Source of the DNA: Oceanihabitans sp. IOP_32
Lineage (GTDB): Bacteria; Bacteroidota; Bacteroidia; Flavobacteriales; Flavobacteriaceae
Direction: 5' to 3'
DNA: 64,000 nucleotides
Assembly: GCF_009498295.1 (NCBI RefSeq)
Contig: NZ_CP040813.1
Span: forward strand, 1,805,001 to 1,869,000
The stretch's first letter is position 1; each line of letters opens with the position of its first letter. The position numbers were made by a program, and so were the translations under genes. Of the stretch, positions 27,715-38,633 are shown in pieces. The notes under the pieces were generated by a model. It was not told the DNA's origin, made no database searches, and saw only the letters and a program-made list of their open reading frames with translations.

Positions 27715-29397
27715 ATGAAAAAAACATTTAAAAACCTAAGAGTTTCTGGCATTTTATTACTAGTTATGGCACTGTTTCTTGCCTGCGATGAAGAGTTTAA
27801 CAGTATTGAAAGTGATGTTTTAGGTAAAAACAATGCTAATTTTAACACCAATACGTTAGATTATCCCATAGTGGCATACAACAAGAAATTAGCCGCCCTG
27901 AAAATTAACGACTTGTCGTCCAACTTGCTTGGTGTTTTTAACGATCCTGCTTATGGTCAAACTGCTGCAAGTGTTATTACCCAAGTGATTCCTGCCTCAA
28001 CAAGTCCTAATTTTGGAACTAATCCGGTTATTGACTCTGTAGTTTTAAACATACCGTATTACAGCAAAGAAGTGGGTTTTGAAACAGGGACTTCTAATGC
28101 CATATATTCAATAAAAGATTCTGTTTATGGGAGTGATCCCGTTAAATTAACTATTTACAGGAGTAATTATTTTTTGAGGGATTTCGATCCGAACTCACAG
28201 TTTAACGATCCTCAAAACTACTATTCCAATGCGAGTAGCTCGGTAAACTATGTCCTTGATGGTACCAGTACGGTAAATTTTGACGACCATATTTTGGCAA
28301 CTTTAAAAGATACCGTTTTTACCCCAAGTTCTGCACCCATTATTACCACAACGGGAACAGGTGCTGATAGCGTAAATGAGCGGTCGGCACCGGCGTTTAG
28401 AACGTTATTAGACAATTCCTACTGGAAAACTGTAATTTTAGATCAAGAAAATTCACCTTTTTTAAGTAGTGCAAATAATTTTAAAGATTATTTTAGAGGA
28501 TTGTATTTTAAAACCGAGGCAGTCAATGGCTCTGGTAGTATGATGCTTTTAAATTTTGCGAATGCCAATATTACTATCTATTACTCCAAAGATTCGGCTG
28601 TAAGTGGTGAGCGAGATCAAGATACCTATGTGTTAAACTTTGTTAGTAACAGTACGTCTGTAATACGCTTAAATACCTTTATAAATAATTTTAATATAAC
28701 GCTAGCCGATGGTGATAAAAACTTAGGCGACAACAAGCTGTATTTAAAAGGCACCGAAGGATCAATGGCTGTAGTAGACCTGTTTGGAGGTATGGTAGAT
28801 TGTAATGGTACTTTAGAAACAGCACTTGATTGTTTTAAAAAAACTTACAGAAAATTGGATGACAACGGAAACTATTTACCTAAGGAAAACGGAAACTATC
28901 CTATTAAAAGACTTATAAACGAAGCGAATCTTGTAATTTATGAAGATGAAACTATGGCCACTGGCGGAGATTCTGATTTTCATAAGTACGACAGGATATA
29001 TGCTTACGATATTAAAAACAACATTCCAACTATCGATTACGCGCTTTTCGACGAGACGGAAGATACGTCTAACCCTTTATTTTCTAAATTCCAAAGTCTG
29101 GGGGTTCGTTCAAAAGATGAAAACGATAATTTTAGATATAAAATACGACTTACAGAGCATTTAAATAACATTTTATTAAAAGATTCAACCAATACAAAGC
29201 TGGGATTGGTGTTATCTACAAATGTTAATGTAACGCGTACAGTCAATATTCTGGATAGTCAAGATGAGGTTACTCAAGTGCCTTCTACGGCGTTGTTAGC
29301 ACCTAGAGGAACTATTTTGTACGGTTCGAATGTGGCTGCGCCAAATGAATCGAAAAAAATGAGACTTGAAATCTTTTTTACAGAGCCAAACTTATAA
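27715..29397 (+). CDS. DUF4270 lipoprotein
   Basis: This 560-residue protein is anchored by a lipoprotein signal peptide: MKKTFKNLRVSG, a hydrophobic stretch, and the lipobox LFLAC with Cys near residue 24, followed by DEE. The acidic residues after Cys are common on Bacteroidota lipoproteins. The rest resembles DUF4270, a Bacteroidota-specific family of unknown function rich in beta structure (repeated xDSVVLNIPYY-like strands). It starts 70 bp after the glycogen-synthase-like gene and ends in its own terminator. It is probably on the outer membrane; no enzymatic motif is seen. Confidence 0.8.
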   Translation: MKKTFKNLRVSGILLLVMALFLACDEEFNSIESDVLGKNNANFNTNTLDYPIVAYNKKLAALKINDLSSNLLGVFNDPAYGQTAASVITQVIPASTSPNFGTNPVIDSVVLNIPYYSKEVGFETGTSNAIYSIKDSVYGSDPVKLTIYRSNYFLRDFDPNSQFNDPQNYYSNASSSVNYVLDGTSTVNFDDHILATLKDTVFTPSSAPIITTTGTGADSVNERSAPAFRTLLDNSYWKTVILDQENSPFLSSANNFKDYFRGLYFKTEAVNGSGSMMLLNFANANITIYYSKDSAVSGERDQDTYVLNFVSNSTSVIRLNTFINNFNITLADGDKNLGDNKLYLKGTEGSMAVVDLFGGMVDCNGTLETALDCFKKTYRKLDDNGNYLPKENGNYPIKRLINEANLVIYEDETMATGGDSDFHKYDRIYAYDIKNNIPTIDYALFDETEDTSNPLFSKFQSLGVRSKDENDNFRYKIRLTEHLNNILLKDSTNTKLGLVLSTNVNVTRTVNILDSQDEVTQVPSTALLAPRGTILYGSNVAAPNESKKMRLEIFFTEPNL

Positions 29398-29498
29398 TAA
29401 GTCAAGATTACCAATAGGTTATTTTCATATTGTACATTGGCGGACTTTGAAAAGGGTTTGTTAATGATAAATAATAACCTGGTTATCGCGTGAAATAC

Positions 29499-29551
29499 AA
29501 AAACCTTTTACAGTAAATTTTCTGCATTGAAAACTCTGTAAAAGGTTTTTT
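29499..29551 (+). terminator. Rho-independent terminator after the DUF4270 gene
   Basis: AAAAACCTTTTACAG (29499-29513) pairs with CTGTAAAAGGTTTTT (29536-29550) with a 22-base loop, followed by more T's. Confidence 0.75.
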
Positions 29552-29712
29552 TGTTTTTGTTATGGTGTTTTTAAAACAAACCATTTAGGTTCTCATACGT
29601 TAAAAAGCGCTGAGGTGCGTTATAAAAAACATGAAGTTCCTGTGCTATTTTGTTATTAGTTCTTAATTTTATCAGATATTTGTTAAGTTTTAAATAAAAT
29701 TAAATTTTTGTT
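29552..29712. other. Remainder of the DUF4270-glmS intergenic region
   Basis: The whole gap is 29398-29712 (315 bp). Beyond the terminator I see AT-rich sequence that must carry the glmS promoter. No glmS ribozyme core or other RNA element is recognised. Confidence 0.4.
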
Positions 29713-31560
29713 ATGTGTGGAATTGTTGGATATATAGGACATAGAGAGGCTTACCCTATTATTATTTCGGGGCTTAAGCGTTTAGAGTACAGAGGGTATG
29801 ATAGTGCTGGAATTGCATTATATGATGGTAATGATCTTAAAGTCGCTAAAACAAAAGGTAAAGTCTCAGATCTTATAGAAAAATCCTCAAAAGAAATTAC
29901 TAAGACAGGATCTATTGGTATTGGTCATACAAGATGGGCAACCCATGGTGCTCCAAACGATGTAAACTCACATCCGCACGCTTCAAATTCGGGCGATTTG
30001 GTTATCGTTCATAACGGTATTATTGAAAATTACGAAGGCCTTAAAAAGGAGCTGATGGCCCGAGGTTATACTTTTAAATCGGATACAGATACCGAGGTTT
30101 TAATTAATTTAATTGAAGACGTAAAAAAGAAGGAAAACGTAAAATTAGGCAAGGCTGTGCAGATTGCCCTAAATCAAGTAATAGGTGCCTATGCCATTGT
30201 TGTTTTCGATAAAAACAAACCCAACGAATTTGTTATTGCACGCTTAGGTAGTCCCTTAGCTGTTGGGATTGGAAAGGACGAGTTTTTTATTGCAAGTGAT
30301 GCCTCCCCGTTTTTAGAATATACTAAAAATGCCATTTATCTAGAAGATGAAGAAATGGCCATTGTTAGACCAGGAAAGGAAATAAAGGTTAGAAAAATTA
30401 AAGATGATTCCTTAGTTGTGCCTTACGTACAAGAGCTTCAAATGAATCTTGAGGAAATTGAAAAAGGGGGTTACGAGCATTTCATGTTAAAAGAAATTCA
30501 CGAACAACCAAGAGCGATAAGGGATACTTACAGAGGTCGATTATTGAGTAATGAGGGCATTATAAAAATGGCTGGTGTTGAAGATAACATGAAAACCTTT
30601 TTAAACGCCAATCGAATCATCATAATAGCCTGCGGAACCTCTTGGCATGCCGGGTTGGTTGCCGAGTATATTTTTGAAGAATTTACGAGAATTCCAGTAG
30701 AAGTAGAGTATGCGTCTGAGTTTCGTTACAGAAATCCTGTAATTTATGAAAATGATGTGGTTATTGCCATATCACAATCGGGTGAAACGGCCGATACCTT
30801 AGCGGCTATTAAATTAGCAAAATCTAAAGGGGCTTTTGTTTTCGGAGTTTGTAATGTTGTGGGATCTTCTATTGCTAGAGAAACACATGCTGGGGCATAT
30901 ACCCATGCTGGTCCAGAAATTGGTGTAGCCTCAACTAAAGCGTTCACAACTCAAATTACGGTGTTAACGCTTATGGCTTTGCGTTTAGCTCGAGCTAAAG
31001 GCACCATGTCTAGTTCAGTTTTTAGAAGTTATTTATACGAATTAGAACTTATTCCTCAAAAAATTGAAGAACTTTTAAAGGTTGACGAGCACGTAAAAAA
31101 CATAGCTAAACAATATTTGCTTTCTACCAATTGTTTATACTTGGGTAGAGGTTATAACTTTCCGGTGGCTCTCGAAGGCGCCCTAAAATTAAAGGAGATA
31201 TCTTACATACATGCTGAAGGCTATCCTGCAGCCGAAATGAAACACGGTCCTATTGCTTTAATTGACGATAGAATGCCCGTAATTGTCATTGCACCTAGTA
31301 AAGGGCATTACGAGAAAGTGGTTAGTAATATTCAAGAGATTAAATCCAGAAAAGGTAAAATTATTGCCATTGTAACCGAAGGGGATACAGCGGTAAAAGA
31401 AATTGCCGATCATGTTATTGAAATTCCAGATACCGAAGAGGCACTATCACCGCTATTAGCGACCATACCTTTACAATTAATATCCTATTATATTGCCGTA
31501 ATGCGTAATTGTAATGTGGATCAGCCTAGAAATTTGGCTAAATCTGTAACGGTTGAATAA
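29713..31560 (+). CDS. glmS: Glutamine-fructose-6-phosphate aminotransferase (isomerizing)
   Basis: This 615-residue enzyme makes glucosamine-6-phosphate from fructose-6-phosphate and glutamine, the first step to peptidoglycan and lipopolysaccharide amino sugars. Cys2 of MCGIVGYIG is the N-terminal nucleophile of the glutaminase domain, with HTRWATHG and GDLVIVHNGIIENY following. Two SIS sugar-isomerase domains fill the rest (ACGTSWHAG, SQSGETADT, STKAFTTQ), and the C-terminus PRNLAKSVTVE is typical. It is a single gene between terminators and the TonB receptor gene. Confidence 0.97.
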   Translation: MCGIVGYIGHREAYPIIISGLKRLEYRGYDSAGIALYDGNDLKVAKTKGKVSDLIEKSSKEITKTGSIGIGHTRWATHGAPNDVNSHPHASNSGDLVIVHNGIIENYEGLKKELMARGYTFKSDTDTEVLINLIEDVKKKENVKLGKAVQIALNQVIGAYAIVVFDKNKPNEFVIARLGSPLAVGIGKDEFFIASDASPFLEYTKNAIYLEDEEMAIVRPGKEIKVRKIKDDSLVVPYVQELQMNLEEIEKGGYEHFMLKEIHEQPRAIRDTYRGRLLSNEGIIKMAGVEDNMKTFLNANRIIIIACGTSWHAGLVAEYIFEEFTRIPVEVEYASEFRYRNPVIYENDVVIAISQSGETADTLAAIKLAKSKGAFVFGVCNVVGSSIARETHAGAYTHAGPEIGVASTKAFTTQITVLTLMALRLARAKGTMSSSVFRSYLYELELIPQKIEELLKVDEHVKNIAKQYLLSTNCLYLGRGYNFPVALEGALKLKEISYIHAEGYPAAEMKHGPIALIDDRMPVIVIAPSKGHYEKVVSNIQEIKSRKGKIIAIVTEGDTAVKEIADHVIEIPDTEEALSPLLATIPLQLISYYIAVMRNCNVDQPRNLAKSVTVE

Positions 31561-31777
31561 TTAAAATTCTCGGGCAATCTTGGATTTGATGCTGGACACT
31601 TATTTTTGATGAGATGCCCTCTTTAGTCCGTAATTTTTTCAAGACCATAATTTTAATATTTATTAGTATATGTCAAATTCATCTAAATTTATTGCATATT
31701 TTTTTATGATTTCATGAGGAAATCATATTTTATATTTTTATATTGCTTACTTAACCAATTAAATTAAATCTTATTAA

Positions 31778-34543
31778 ATGAAAACTATACTCCCGTATTT
31801 ACTATTGTTATGTTTTGGATTGTCTTATTCCCAAACTACAATATCCGGATCAGTTAACGACGATAGTGGCCAGCCGCTTCCCGGAGCAAACCTTATTGTT
31901 GCTAACACCTCTATAGGAACTGTAACCGATTTTGACGGTAGATTTACACTTAACGTAAATCAAAGCCTACCCTTTACTGTACAAGCCAGTATGGTTGGTT
32001 TTGAAACTGTTAGTATTACCGTTACCAGAAACAATCAGGTATTAAATTTTGTTCTCAAAGAGGGAACAGCACTAGATGAGGTAGTAATATCTGCATCTAG
32101 AACCCCAGAACGTATTTTCGAATCGCCAGTAACGGTAGAGCGTTTTGGATTAAAAGAAATTCGAAATACAGCATCCTCTAATTTTTATGGTGGTTTAGCC
32201 AATTTAAAAGGCGTGGATGTAAATACGAGTAGTTTAACCTTTAATTCTGTAAACACTAGGGGTTTTGCGACAACGGCTAACACCCGTTTTATGCAGCTTG
32301 TAGATGGTATGGATAATTCCACACCGGCCCTAAACTTTCCAATAGGTAATTTAGTGGGTTTAACAGAAACCGATGTTTTAAGTGTAGAATTACTCCCAGG
32401 AGCATCTTCAGCTTTATATGGAGCTAATGCCTTTAATGGTATTCTTTTTATGCGTAGTAAAAACCCTTTCGATCATCAAGGTATTAGTGCTTCCATCAAA
32501 CAGGGAATCACATCTCAGGAGGCTGCGGGCGATAATCCTTATACAGATGTTAGTATTCGTGCTGCTTATAAATTTAGCGATAAGTTTGCAGGTAAGGTCA
32601 ATTTTGGCTACTTAGACGGTACCGATTGGGCGGCAACTAGCGAGGTAGATAGCGACAGGTTTGGAGGTACAAGAGCTACCAATACAAATTACAATGGAAT
32701 TAATGTTTACGGAGATGAGGTGTCTACGAATCTTAGAGCGGTAATTGAAAATCCTGATTTTTTAGCACAATTACCTAATCCAGCTCTAGTGAGTTTGGTG
32801 CCTTTAGTTAATGTGAGTAGAACGGGTTACAACGAAAAATTCTTAACCGACAATAAAGCCCAAAGTATCAAAGCAGATTGGGGATTGTATTACCGCCCTA
32901 TAACAGATAGTAATTTTGAAGTGTCTTATGTTGGTAAAGTAGGTACTGGTACAACCATATATCAAGGTACCAACCGTTACAATATAGATCGCTTCTTTCA
33001 AGAACAACATAAACTAGAATTTAAAAACGATAATTATTTTGTAAGAGGTTATGTAGTTTCAGATAAAGCGGGCGACTCTTACGATATGGTATTTACTGGA
33101 ATTAATATTAACAGGTCTTGGAAACCTGATAATGTTTGGTTTGGTGAATACACAGGAGCATTAATAAATGCGACACTTGGAGGCGCTACTCAAGACGAAG
33201 CACATGCCATTGCCAGAGCGACAGCCGATACGGGTAGACTCGTGCCAGGCACCGCCGAGTTTGAAAATGCTTTCAATAGGGTTATTGGTAATCCAGATTT
33301 GGCTTCAGGCTCAAAATTCCAAGATGCCTCTAAGTATTATCATGCCGATGGGAACTACAACTTTAGCCATTTAATAGACTTTGCAGACATTCAAGTTGGT
33401 GGATCTTTTAGACAATACGATTTGAACTCTTTTGGATCTATTTATACAGATTACGATGGAAATATCAATTACAACGAGTTTGGTGTTTATACACAAATAC
33501 AGAAAGATGTGGAGTTAAATGACATTATGGATTTAAAAATAACGGCTTCAGCGCGTTACGATAAATCGGAGTTTTTTAAAGGTTTTGTGTCGCCTAGATT
33601 GTCTTTAGGATTAACTCTAAACGAAAATCATAACATTCGAGCTTCGGCACAAACCGGATTCAGAAACCCAACCACACAAGATTTATTTATTGGTTTAGAT
33701 GCTGGAAGAGCCATATTAGTAGGTTCGGCACCAGATAATTTAGATCGATACTCACGTGAATTTGAAGCTGCTAACGGTACAATTTACACGCAAACGGGTG
33801 CAGCGGCATATAACAATTCATATACAGCATCTTCTGTACAACAATTGGCTGCAACTGGAGACCCAACTGTTTTAGAAGTGGCTAATCCAAACCTTGTAAC
33901 GCCAGAAAAAGTAACATCGGTAGAGATAGGATATCGTGGTAAGTTTAGTAATATTATTGTAGACTTTAGTACTTATTACAATAGTTACAAAGATTTTATT
34001 TCTTCAGAAGTTGTTATTGCACCATTATATGGTTCGGTAACCGATGGTTCTGCAATTCCGGCAATTGCTACAGGCGATTTTAAAACTTATAGTGCTTATA
34101 CTAATTCTGATGTTAATGTAAATTCTTATGGAGCGTCTATAGGCTTGTCAACAAAAATATTTGGAGATTTTGACCTAGGAGGAAGCTATACCTTTACCAA
34201 GCAAGATTTTGATCAAGCGGCAAATCCAAATTTTGAGACTAACTTTAATACCCCAGAGCATAAATTTAAAGCCTCTTTTGGGAATACCGAATTGGTTAAG
34301 AATTTAGGCTTTAATGTGTCGTACAGATTTAGTGATGATTTTTTCTGGCAAGCCACCTTCGGTGATGGTATTGTTCCAGAATTTCATACGGTCGATGCAC
34401 AAATTAATTATAAAATTCCAAGTTTAAAATCTGTCTTTAAAATAGGAGGGACAAACATAGGGGGTAAAGAATATTTCACGGTATTTGGTTCAGGCTTTAT
34501 AGGCTCAATGTATTACGCTTCTTGGACCATTAACAACTTATAA
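31778..34543 (+). CDS. TonB-dependent receptor with carboxypeptidase-like N-terminal domain
   Basis: This 921-residue outer membrane transporter has a signal peptide ending SYSQT. Residues about 22-105 form a CarboxypepD_reg-like domain (ISGSVNDDSGQPLPGANLIV through VVISASRTPE), then a plug domain with PGASSALYGANAFNGILF, and a long beta-barrel. There is no SusD partner; instead an SGNH-fold lipoprotein starts 10 bp downstream, so the pair may take up or process an ester-linked or lipid substrate (inference). The substrate cannot be deduced. Confidence 0.9.
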   Translation: MKTILPYLLLLCFGLSYSQTTISGSVNDDSGQPLPGANLIVANTSIGTVTDFDGRFTLNVNQSLPFTVQASMVGFETVSITVTRNNQVLNFVLKEGTALDEVVISASRTPERIFESPVTVERFGLKEIRNTASSNFYGGLANLKGVDVNTSSLTFNSVNTRGFATTANTRFMQLVDGMDNSTPALNFPIGNLVGLTETDVLSVELLPGASSALYGANAFNGILFMRSKNPFDHQGISASIKQGITSQEAAGDNPYTDVSIRAAYKFSDKFAGKVNFGYLDGTDWAATSEVDSDRFGGTRATNTNYNGINVYGDEVSTNLRAVIENPDFLAQLPNPALVSLVPLVNVSRTGYNEKFLTDNKAQSIKADWGLYYRPITDSNFEVSYVGKVGTGTTIYQGTNRYNIDRFFQEQHKLEFKNDNYFVRGYVVSDKAGDSYDMVFTGININRSWKPDNVWFGEYTGALINATLGGATQDEAHAIARATADTGRLVPGTAEFENAFNRVIGNPDLASGSKFQDASKYYHADGNYNFSHLIDFADIQVGGSFRQYDLNSFGSIYTDYDGNINYNEFGVYTQIQKDVELNDIMDLKITASARYDKSEFFKGFVSPRLSLGLTLNENHNIRASAQTGFRNPTTQDLFIGLDAGRAILVGSAPDNLDRYSREFEAANGTIYTQTGAAAYNNSYTASSVQQLAATGDPTVLEVANPNLVTPEKVTSVEIGYRGKFSNIIVDFSTYYNSYKDFISSEVVIAPLYGSVTDGSAIPAIATGDFKTYSAYTNSDVNVNSYGASIGLSTKIFGDFDLGGSYTFTKQDFDQAANPNFETNFNTPEHKFKASFGNTELVKNLGFNVSYRFSDDFFWQATFGDGIVPEFHTVDAQINYKIPSLKSVFKIGGTNIGGKEYFTVFGSGFIGSMYYASWTINNL

Positions 34544-34553
34544 AATTAGCAAA

Positions 34554-36041
34554 ATGAAGAATAATATAAAATACATATTACTATCTGCTGTTCTAATAGG
34601 ATTTACGGCCTGTAATGATGAAGCAGATTTTGAAGAATTATTAGACAACCCAACTCAAGAAATAGCCTTGCCAGAGCTCACAGCTGGTACGGCAGATTTT
34701 TCTAATTATGTTGCTGTAGGGGCATCGTTTACCGCGGGTTATACCGATGGCGGACTGTTTATTGCTGGTCAAGAAAACTCGTTTCCTAGTATCTTAGCCA
34801 AAAAATTTGAAGGCGTAGGAAACGCCGGTTTTTCCCAGCCATTAATGAGCGATAATACGGGTGGTATTCTTGTTGGCGGCACAGTGGCTAGAGGACATAG
34901 ATTGGTTTTTGGAGGTTCTGGTCCCGTTCCTTTAGATGTCTTTTTAACCAGTATAAGTGCACCCGTGCCACCAATAACAACCGAGGCTGGAGTAAATATA
35001 GGAAGCGACTTTAATAATTTCGGTATCCCTGGAGCCAAAAGTTTTCATTTAACAGCTCCTGGTTATGCAGCTGCGAACCCTTTTTATGCTCGAGTGGCAT
35101 CTTCTGGATCTGCAACGGTATTAAGTGATGCTGTGGCCCAAAATCCAACATTTTTTACCTTATCTGAAGTTGGAGGAAACGATGTTTTAGGTTATGCCCT
35201 TTCTGGTGGCGATGGTACAAATCCAATTACACCAACACCACAGTTTGATGCCGCTCTTAATGCCATAGTAGACGGCCTAACGGCGAATGGCGCTAAAGGT
35301 GCCATTGGTAACTTACCAAATATTACAAGTTTATCGCACTTTACAACAGTGCCACATAACCCAGTGCCTTTAGACGCTGCAACAGCTGGAGCTCTTAATC
35401 AAGGGTATGCGCAATATAATGGAGGCATTCAACAGGCGCTTGCTGCCTTGGCTGGCACAGGATTATTTACAGCTGAGGAAGCGGCAGCAAGAACCATAAC
35501 TTTTGCTGCTGGCACAAACAACGCTCTAGTGATTATAGACGAAAACTTAACCGACTTGGGAGCAATTAACCCTGCTTTTTCTGGATTACCTAAATTTAGA
35601 CAAGCGACTGAAAATGATTTATTTGTACTGCCACTTTCGGCTTTAATACCTCAAGGCTATGGGACTCAAATTCAATTAGAAGACAAATGGGTTTTAACAC
35701 CCGAAGAGCAACAAGAAATTGCCATGGCAACTCAGGCCTATAATGCTAGTATATCTGACGTAGCAGCCAATCACGGTTTAGCACTAGTAGATTTAAATGC
35801 TATTTTAGTCGAAGCTTCTACAACAGGTATTCAGTTTGATGCCTATGTTATGACTACAGATTTAGTAACTGGCGGTCTTATTAGTCTCGATGGCGTACAC
35901 CCAACGTCTAGAGGGTATGCCTTAATGGCCAGTAGTTTCTTAAAAGCTATAGATGCTACTTATGGTAGTAACTTTGAAGCCTCAGGTAATTTACCAAAGG
36001 CGGGAGATTATCCTACAAATTATAGCCCAACACTACCATAA
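34554..36041 (+). CDS. SGNH/GDSL-family lipoprotein
   Basis: This 495-residue protein has a lipoprotein signal (lipobox GFTAC, Cys at about residue 20). The SGNH hydrolase blocks are recognisable: block I VAVGASFTAGYTDG, block III SEVGGNDVLGY, and block V DGVHPTSRGY carrying the Asp-x-x-His pair. In block I the usual G-D-S-L is G-A-S-F: the serine is present, the aspartate is not. It is probably an esterase/lipase-like protein facing the periplasm or the cell surface. The TonB-dependent receptor is 10 bp upstream, so both are likely one operon ended by the terminator at 36065-36094. Confidence 0.85.
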   Translation: MKNNIKYILLSAVLIGFTACNDEADFEELLDNPTQEIALPELTAGTADFSNYVAVGASFTAGYTDGGLFIAGQENSFPSILAKKFEGVGNAGFSQPLMSDNTGGILVGGTVARGHRLVFGGSGPVPLDVFLTSISAPVPPITTEAGVNIGSDFNNFGIPGAKSFHLTAPGYAAANPFYARVASSGSATVLSDAVAQNPTFFTLSEVGGNDVLGYALSGGDGTNPITPTPQFDAALNAIVDGLTANGAKGAIGNLPNITSLSHFTTVPHNPVPLDAATAGALNQGYAQYNGGIQQALAALAGTGLFTAEEAAARTITFAAGTNNALVIIDENLTDLGAINPAFSGLPKFRQATENDLFVLPLSALIPQGYGTQIQLEDKWVLTPEEQQEIAMATQAYNASISDVAANHGLALVDLNAILVEASTTGIQFDAYVMTTDLVTGGLISLDGVHPTSRGYALMASSFLKAIDATYGSNFEASGNLPKAGDYPTNYSPTLP

Positions 36042-36063
36042 TATACCGTTTTATATTATAAAG

Positions 36064-36094
36064 AAAAACACGCTCGGAAAGAGCGTGTTTTTTT
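36064..36094 (+). terminator. Rho-independent terminator after the SGNH lipoprotein gene
   Basis: AAAAACACGCTC (36064-36075) pairs with GAGCGTGTTTTT (36081-36092) over the loop GGAAA, with a T-run. It separates the receptor operon from atpD. Confidence 0.85.
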
Positions 36095-36143
36095 ATGCTT
36101 AAAAAAGCTTGATAAACAACTTTCTTATTTAAATTAAATCTTC

Positions 36144-36151
36144 TATATTTG
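36144..36151 (+). promoter_or_regulatory. Predicted -7 element of atpD
   Basis: TATATTTG matches the Bacteroidota -7 consensus, 60 bases upstream of the atpD start. A clear -33 TTG is not seen. Confidence 0.5.
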
Positions 36152-36208
36152 CACGCGAAAACTTCAAGTGTTTTCATACAAGTAAAACGCATAATATTAA
36201 ACACATAA

Positions 36209-37720
<1,512 letters not shown>

Positions 37721-37784
37721 TATTTACTAGTGCCGAACTTATATCAGTAGGCATCCCAATGGAGTTAAGATAAATAATAAAAAG

Positions 37785-37805
37785 ACCCTGAATTAAATTC
37801 AGGGT
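37785..37805 (+). promoter_or_regulatory. Hairpin without U-tract between atpD and atpC
   Basis: ACCCTGAAT (37785-37793), loop TAA, ATTCAGGGT (37797-37805) form a perfect 9-bp stem, but AGTTAAAC follows instead of T's. It cannot be a classic terminator. It may stabilise or process the atpD-atpC message and set their ratio; this is inference. Confidence 0.5.
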
Positions 37806-37823
37806 AGTTAAACAAGTTTAACT

Positions 37824-38102
37824 ATGTATTTAGAAATAGTATCGCCCGAAGCCACTTTATTTAGTGGAGAAGTAACAAGTATAGCGGTTCCTGGGGTAAA
37901 CGGTGAGTTCGAGATGCTTAAAAATCACGCACCTATAATATCACTTTTAACTGAAGGTAACGTTAAAATTTACGGGTCTATTTCCCTAGATGAGGAAATA
38001 GCGTCTAAGTTTACCAAACCTAGCGATAAGGTGACATGGTTACCTATTAGCTCTGGGGTTTTAGAAATGATTGATAATAAGGCCATAGTTTTAGTCGATT
38101 AA
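37824..38102 (+). CDS. atpC: F1 ATP synthase subunit epsilon, beta-sandwich domain only
   Basis: This 92-residue protein holds only the N-terminal beta-sandwich of epsilon (MYLEIVSPEATLFSGEVTSI, GEFEMLKNHAPIISLL). Escherichia coli epsilon has about 139 residues, the last 50 forming an alpha-helical hairpin that can inhibit ATP hydrolysis. That hairpin is absent here; the protein ends at KAIVLVD. A short epsilon is common among Bacteroidota, so this is a family trait and not damage. It lies 103 bp after atpD. Confidence 0.93.
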   Translation: MYLEIVSPEATLFSGEVTSIAVPGVNGEFEMLKNHAPIISLLTEGNVKIYGSISLDEEIASKFTKPSDKVTWLPISSGVLEMIDNKAIVLVD

Positions 38103-38122
38103 ACGATCTCCTTATACAGAAT

Positions 38123-38165
38123 AAAAAAAGCCGCCTCATTGAACTAAATGAGGCGGCTTTTTTAT
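38123..38165. terminator. Bidirectional terminator between atpC and the UmuD-like gene
   Basis: AAAAAAAGCCGCCTCATT pairs with AATGAGGCGGCTTTTTTT over GAACTA. The stem is 18 bp with A's on one side and T's on the other, so it works for both convergent genes. Confidence 0.9.
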
Positions 38166-38192
38166 AATATAAAACATGAATATTTTAAAACA

Positions 38193-38633
38193 TCATACTT
38201 TTTTAATCACGTTGGTAACAATACCCCAGATAACAAAATCATTCTGGTTAGTAATTTTTATAATAGGATAATCCGTATTTTCGGGTTGTAGCCAGATGCC
38301 TTCAGCATTAACTTTTAATCGTTTTACGGTAAATTCTCCATCTAGAAAACATACTGCTATTTTATTGTGCGCGGGCTCTAAGCTGCGATCAATTACCAAT
38401 AAGTCATTATCATTGAGACCGGCACCAATCATCGATTGTCCGCTTACCCGTGCAAAAAACGTGGTTTCTTTATTTTTAACAAGTGTATGGTCTAGAGATA
38501 AACGATGTTCACTAAAATCATCTGCTGGTGATGGAAAGCCAGCCGAAATTCCAGTATCAAAAAATGCTGCTCCAGAATTTTTTAAAATTTCGGGTTTAAA
38601 AAGAGTGAGTGCTTTCGATTTATAAGTTTTCAT
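38193..38633 (-). CDS. umuD: UmuD-like S24 family self-cleaving protein
   Basis: This 146-residue LexA/UmuD-type protein is cut after RecA activation in the SOS response; the shortened form then helps the error-prone polymerase UmuC. The likely cleavage site is Ala31-Gly32 in ISAGFPSP. The catalytic dyad is Ser67 (SGQSMIGAG) and Lys104 (FTVKRL). There is no DNA-binding domain, so it is UmuD rather than LexA. UmuD is normally followed by umuC, but here the gene ends at a terminator facing atpC and no umuC is in the window. It might act with a distant umuC or have another role. Confidence 0.85.
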   Translation of the reverse strand: MKTYKSKALTLFKPEILKNSGAAFFDTGISAGFPSPADDFSEHRLSLDHTLVKNKETTFFARVSGQSMIGAGLNDNDLLVIDRSLEPAHNKIAVCFLDGEFTVKRLKVNAEGIWLQPENTDYPIIKITNQNDFVIWGIVTNVIKKV

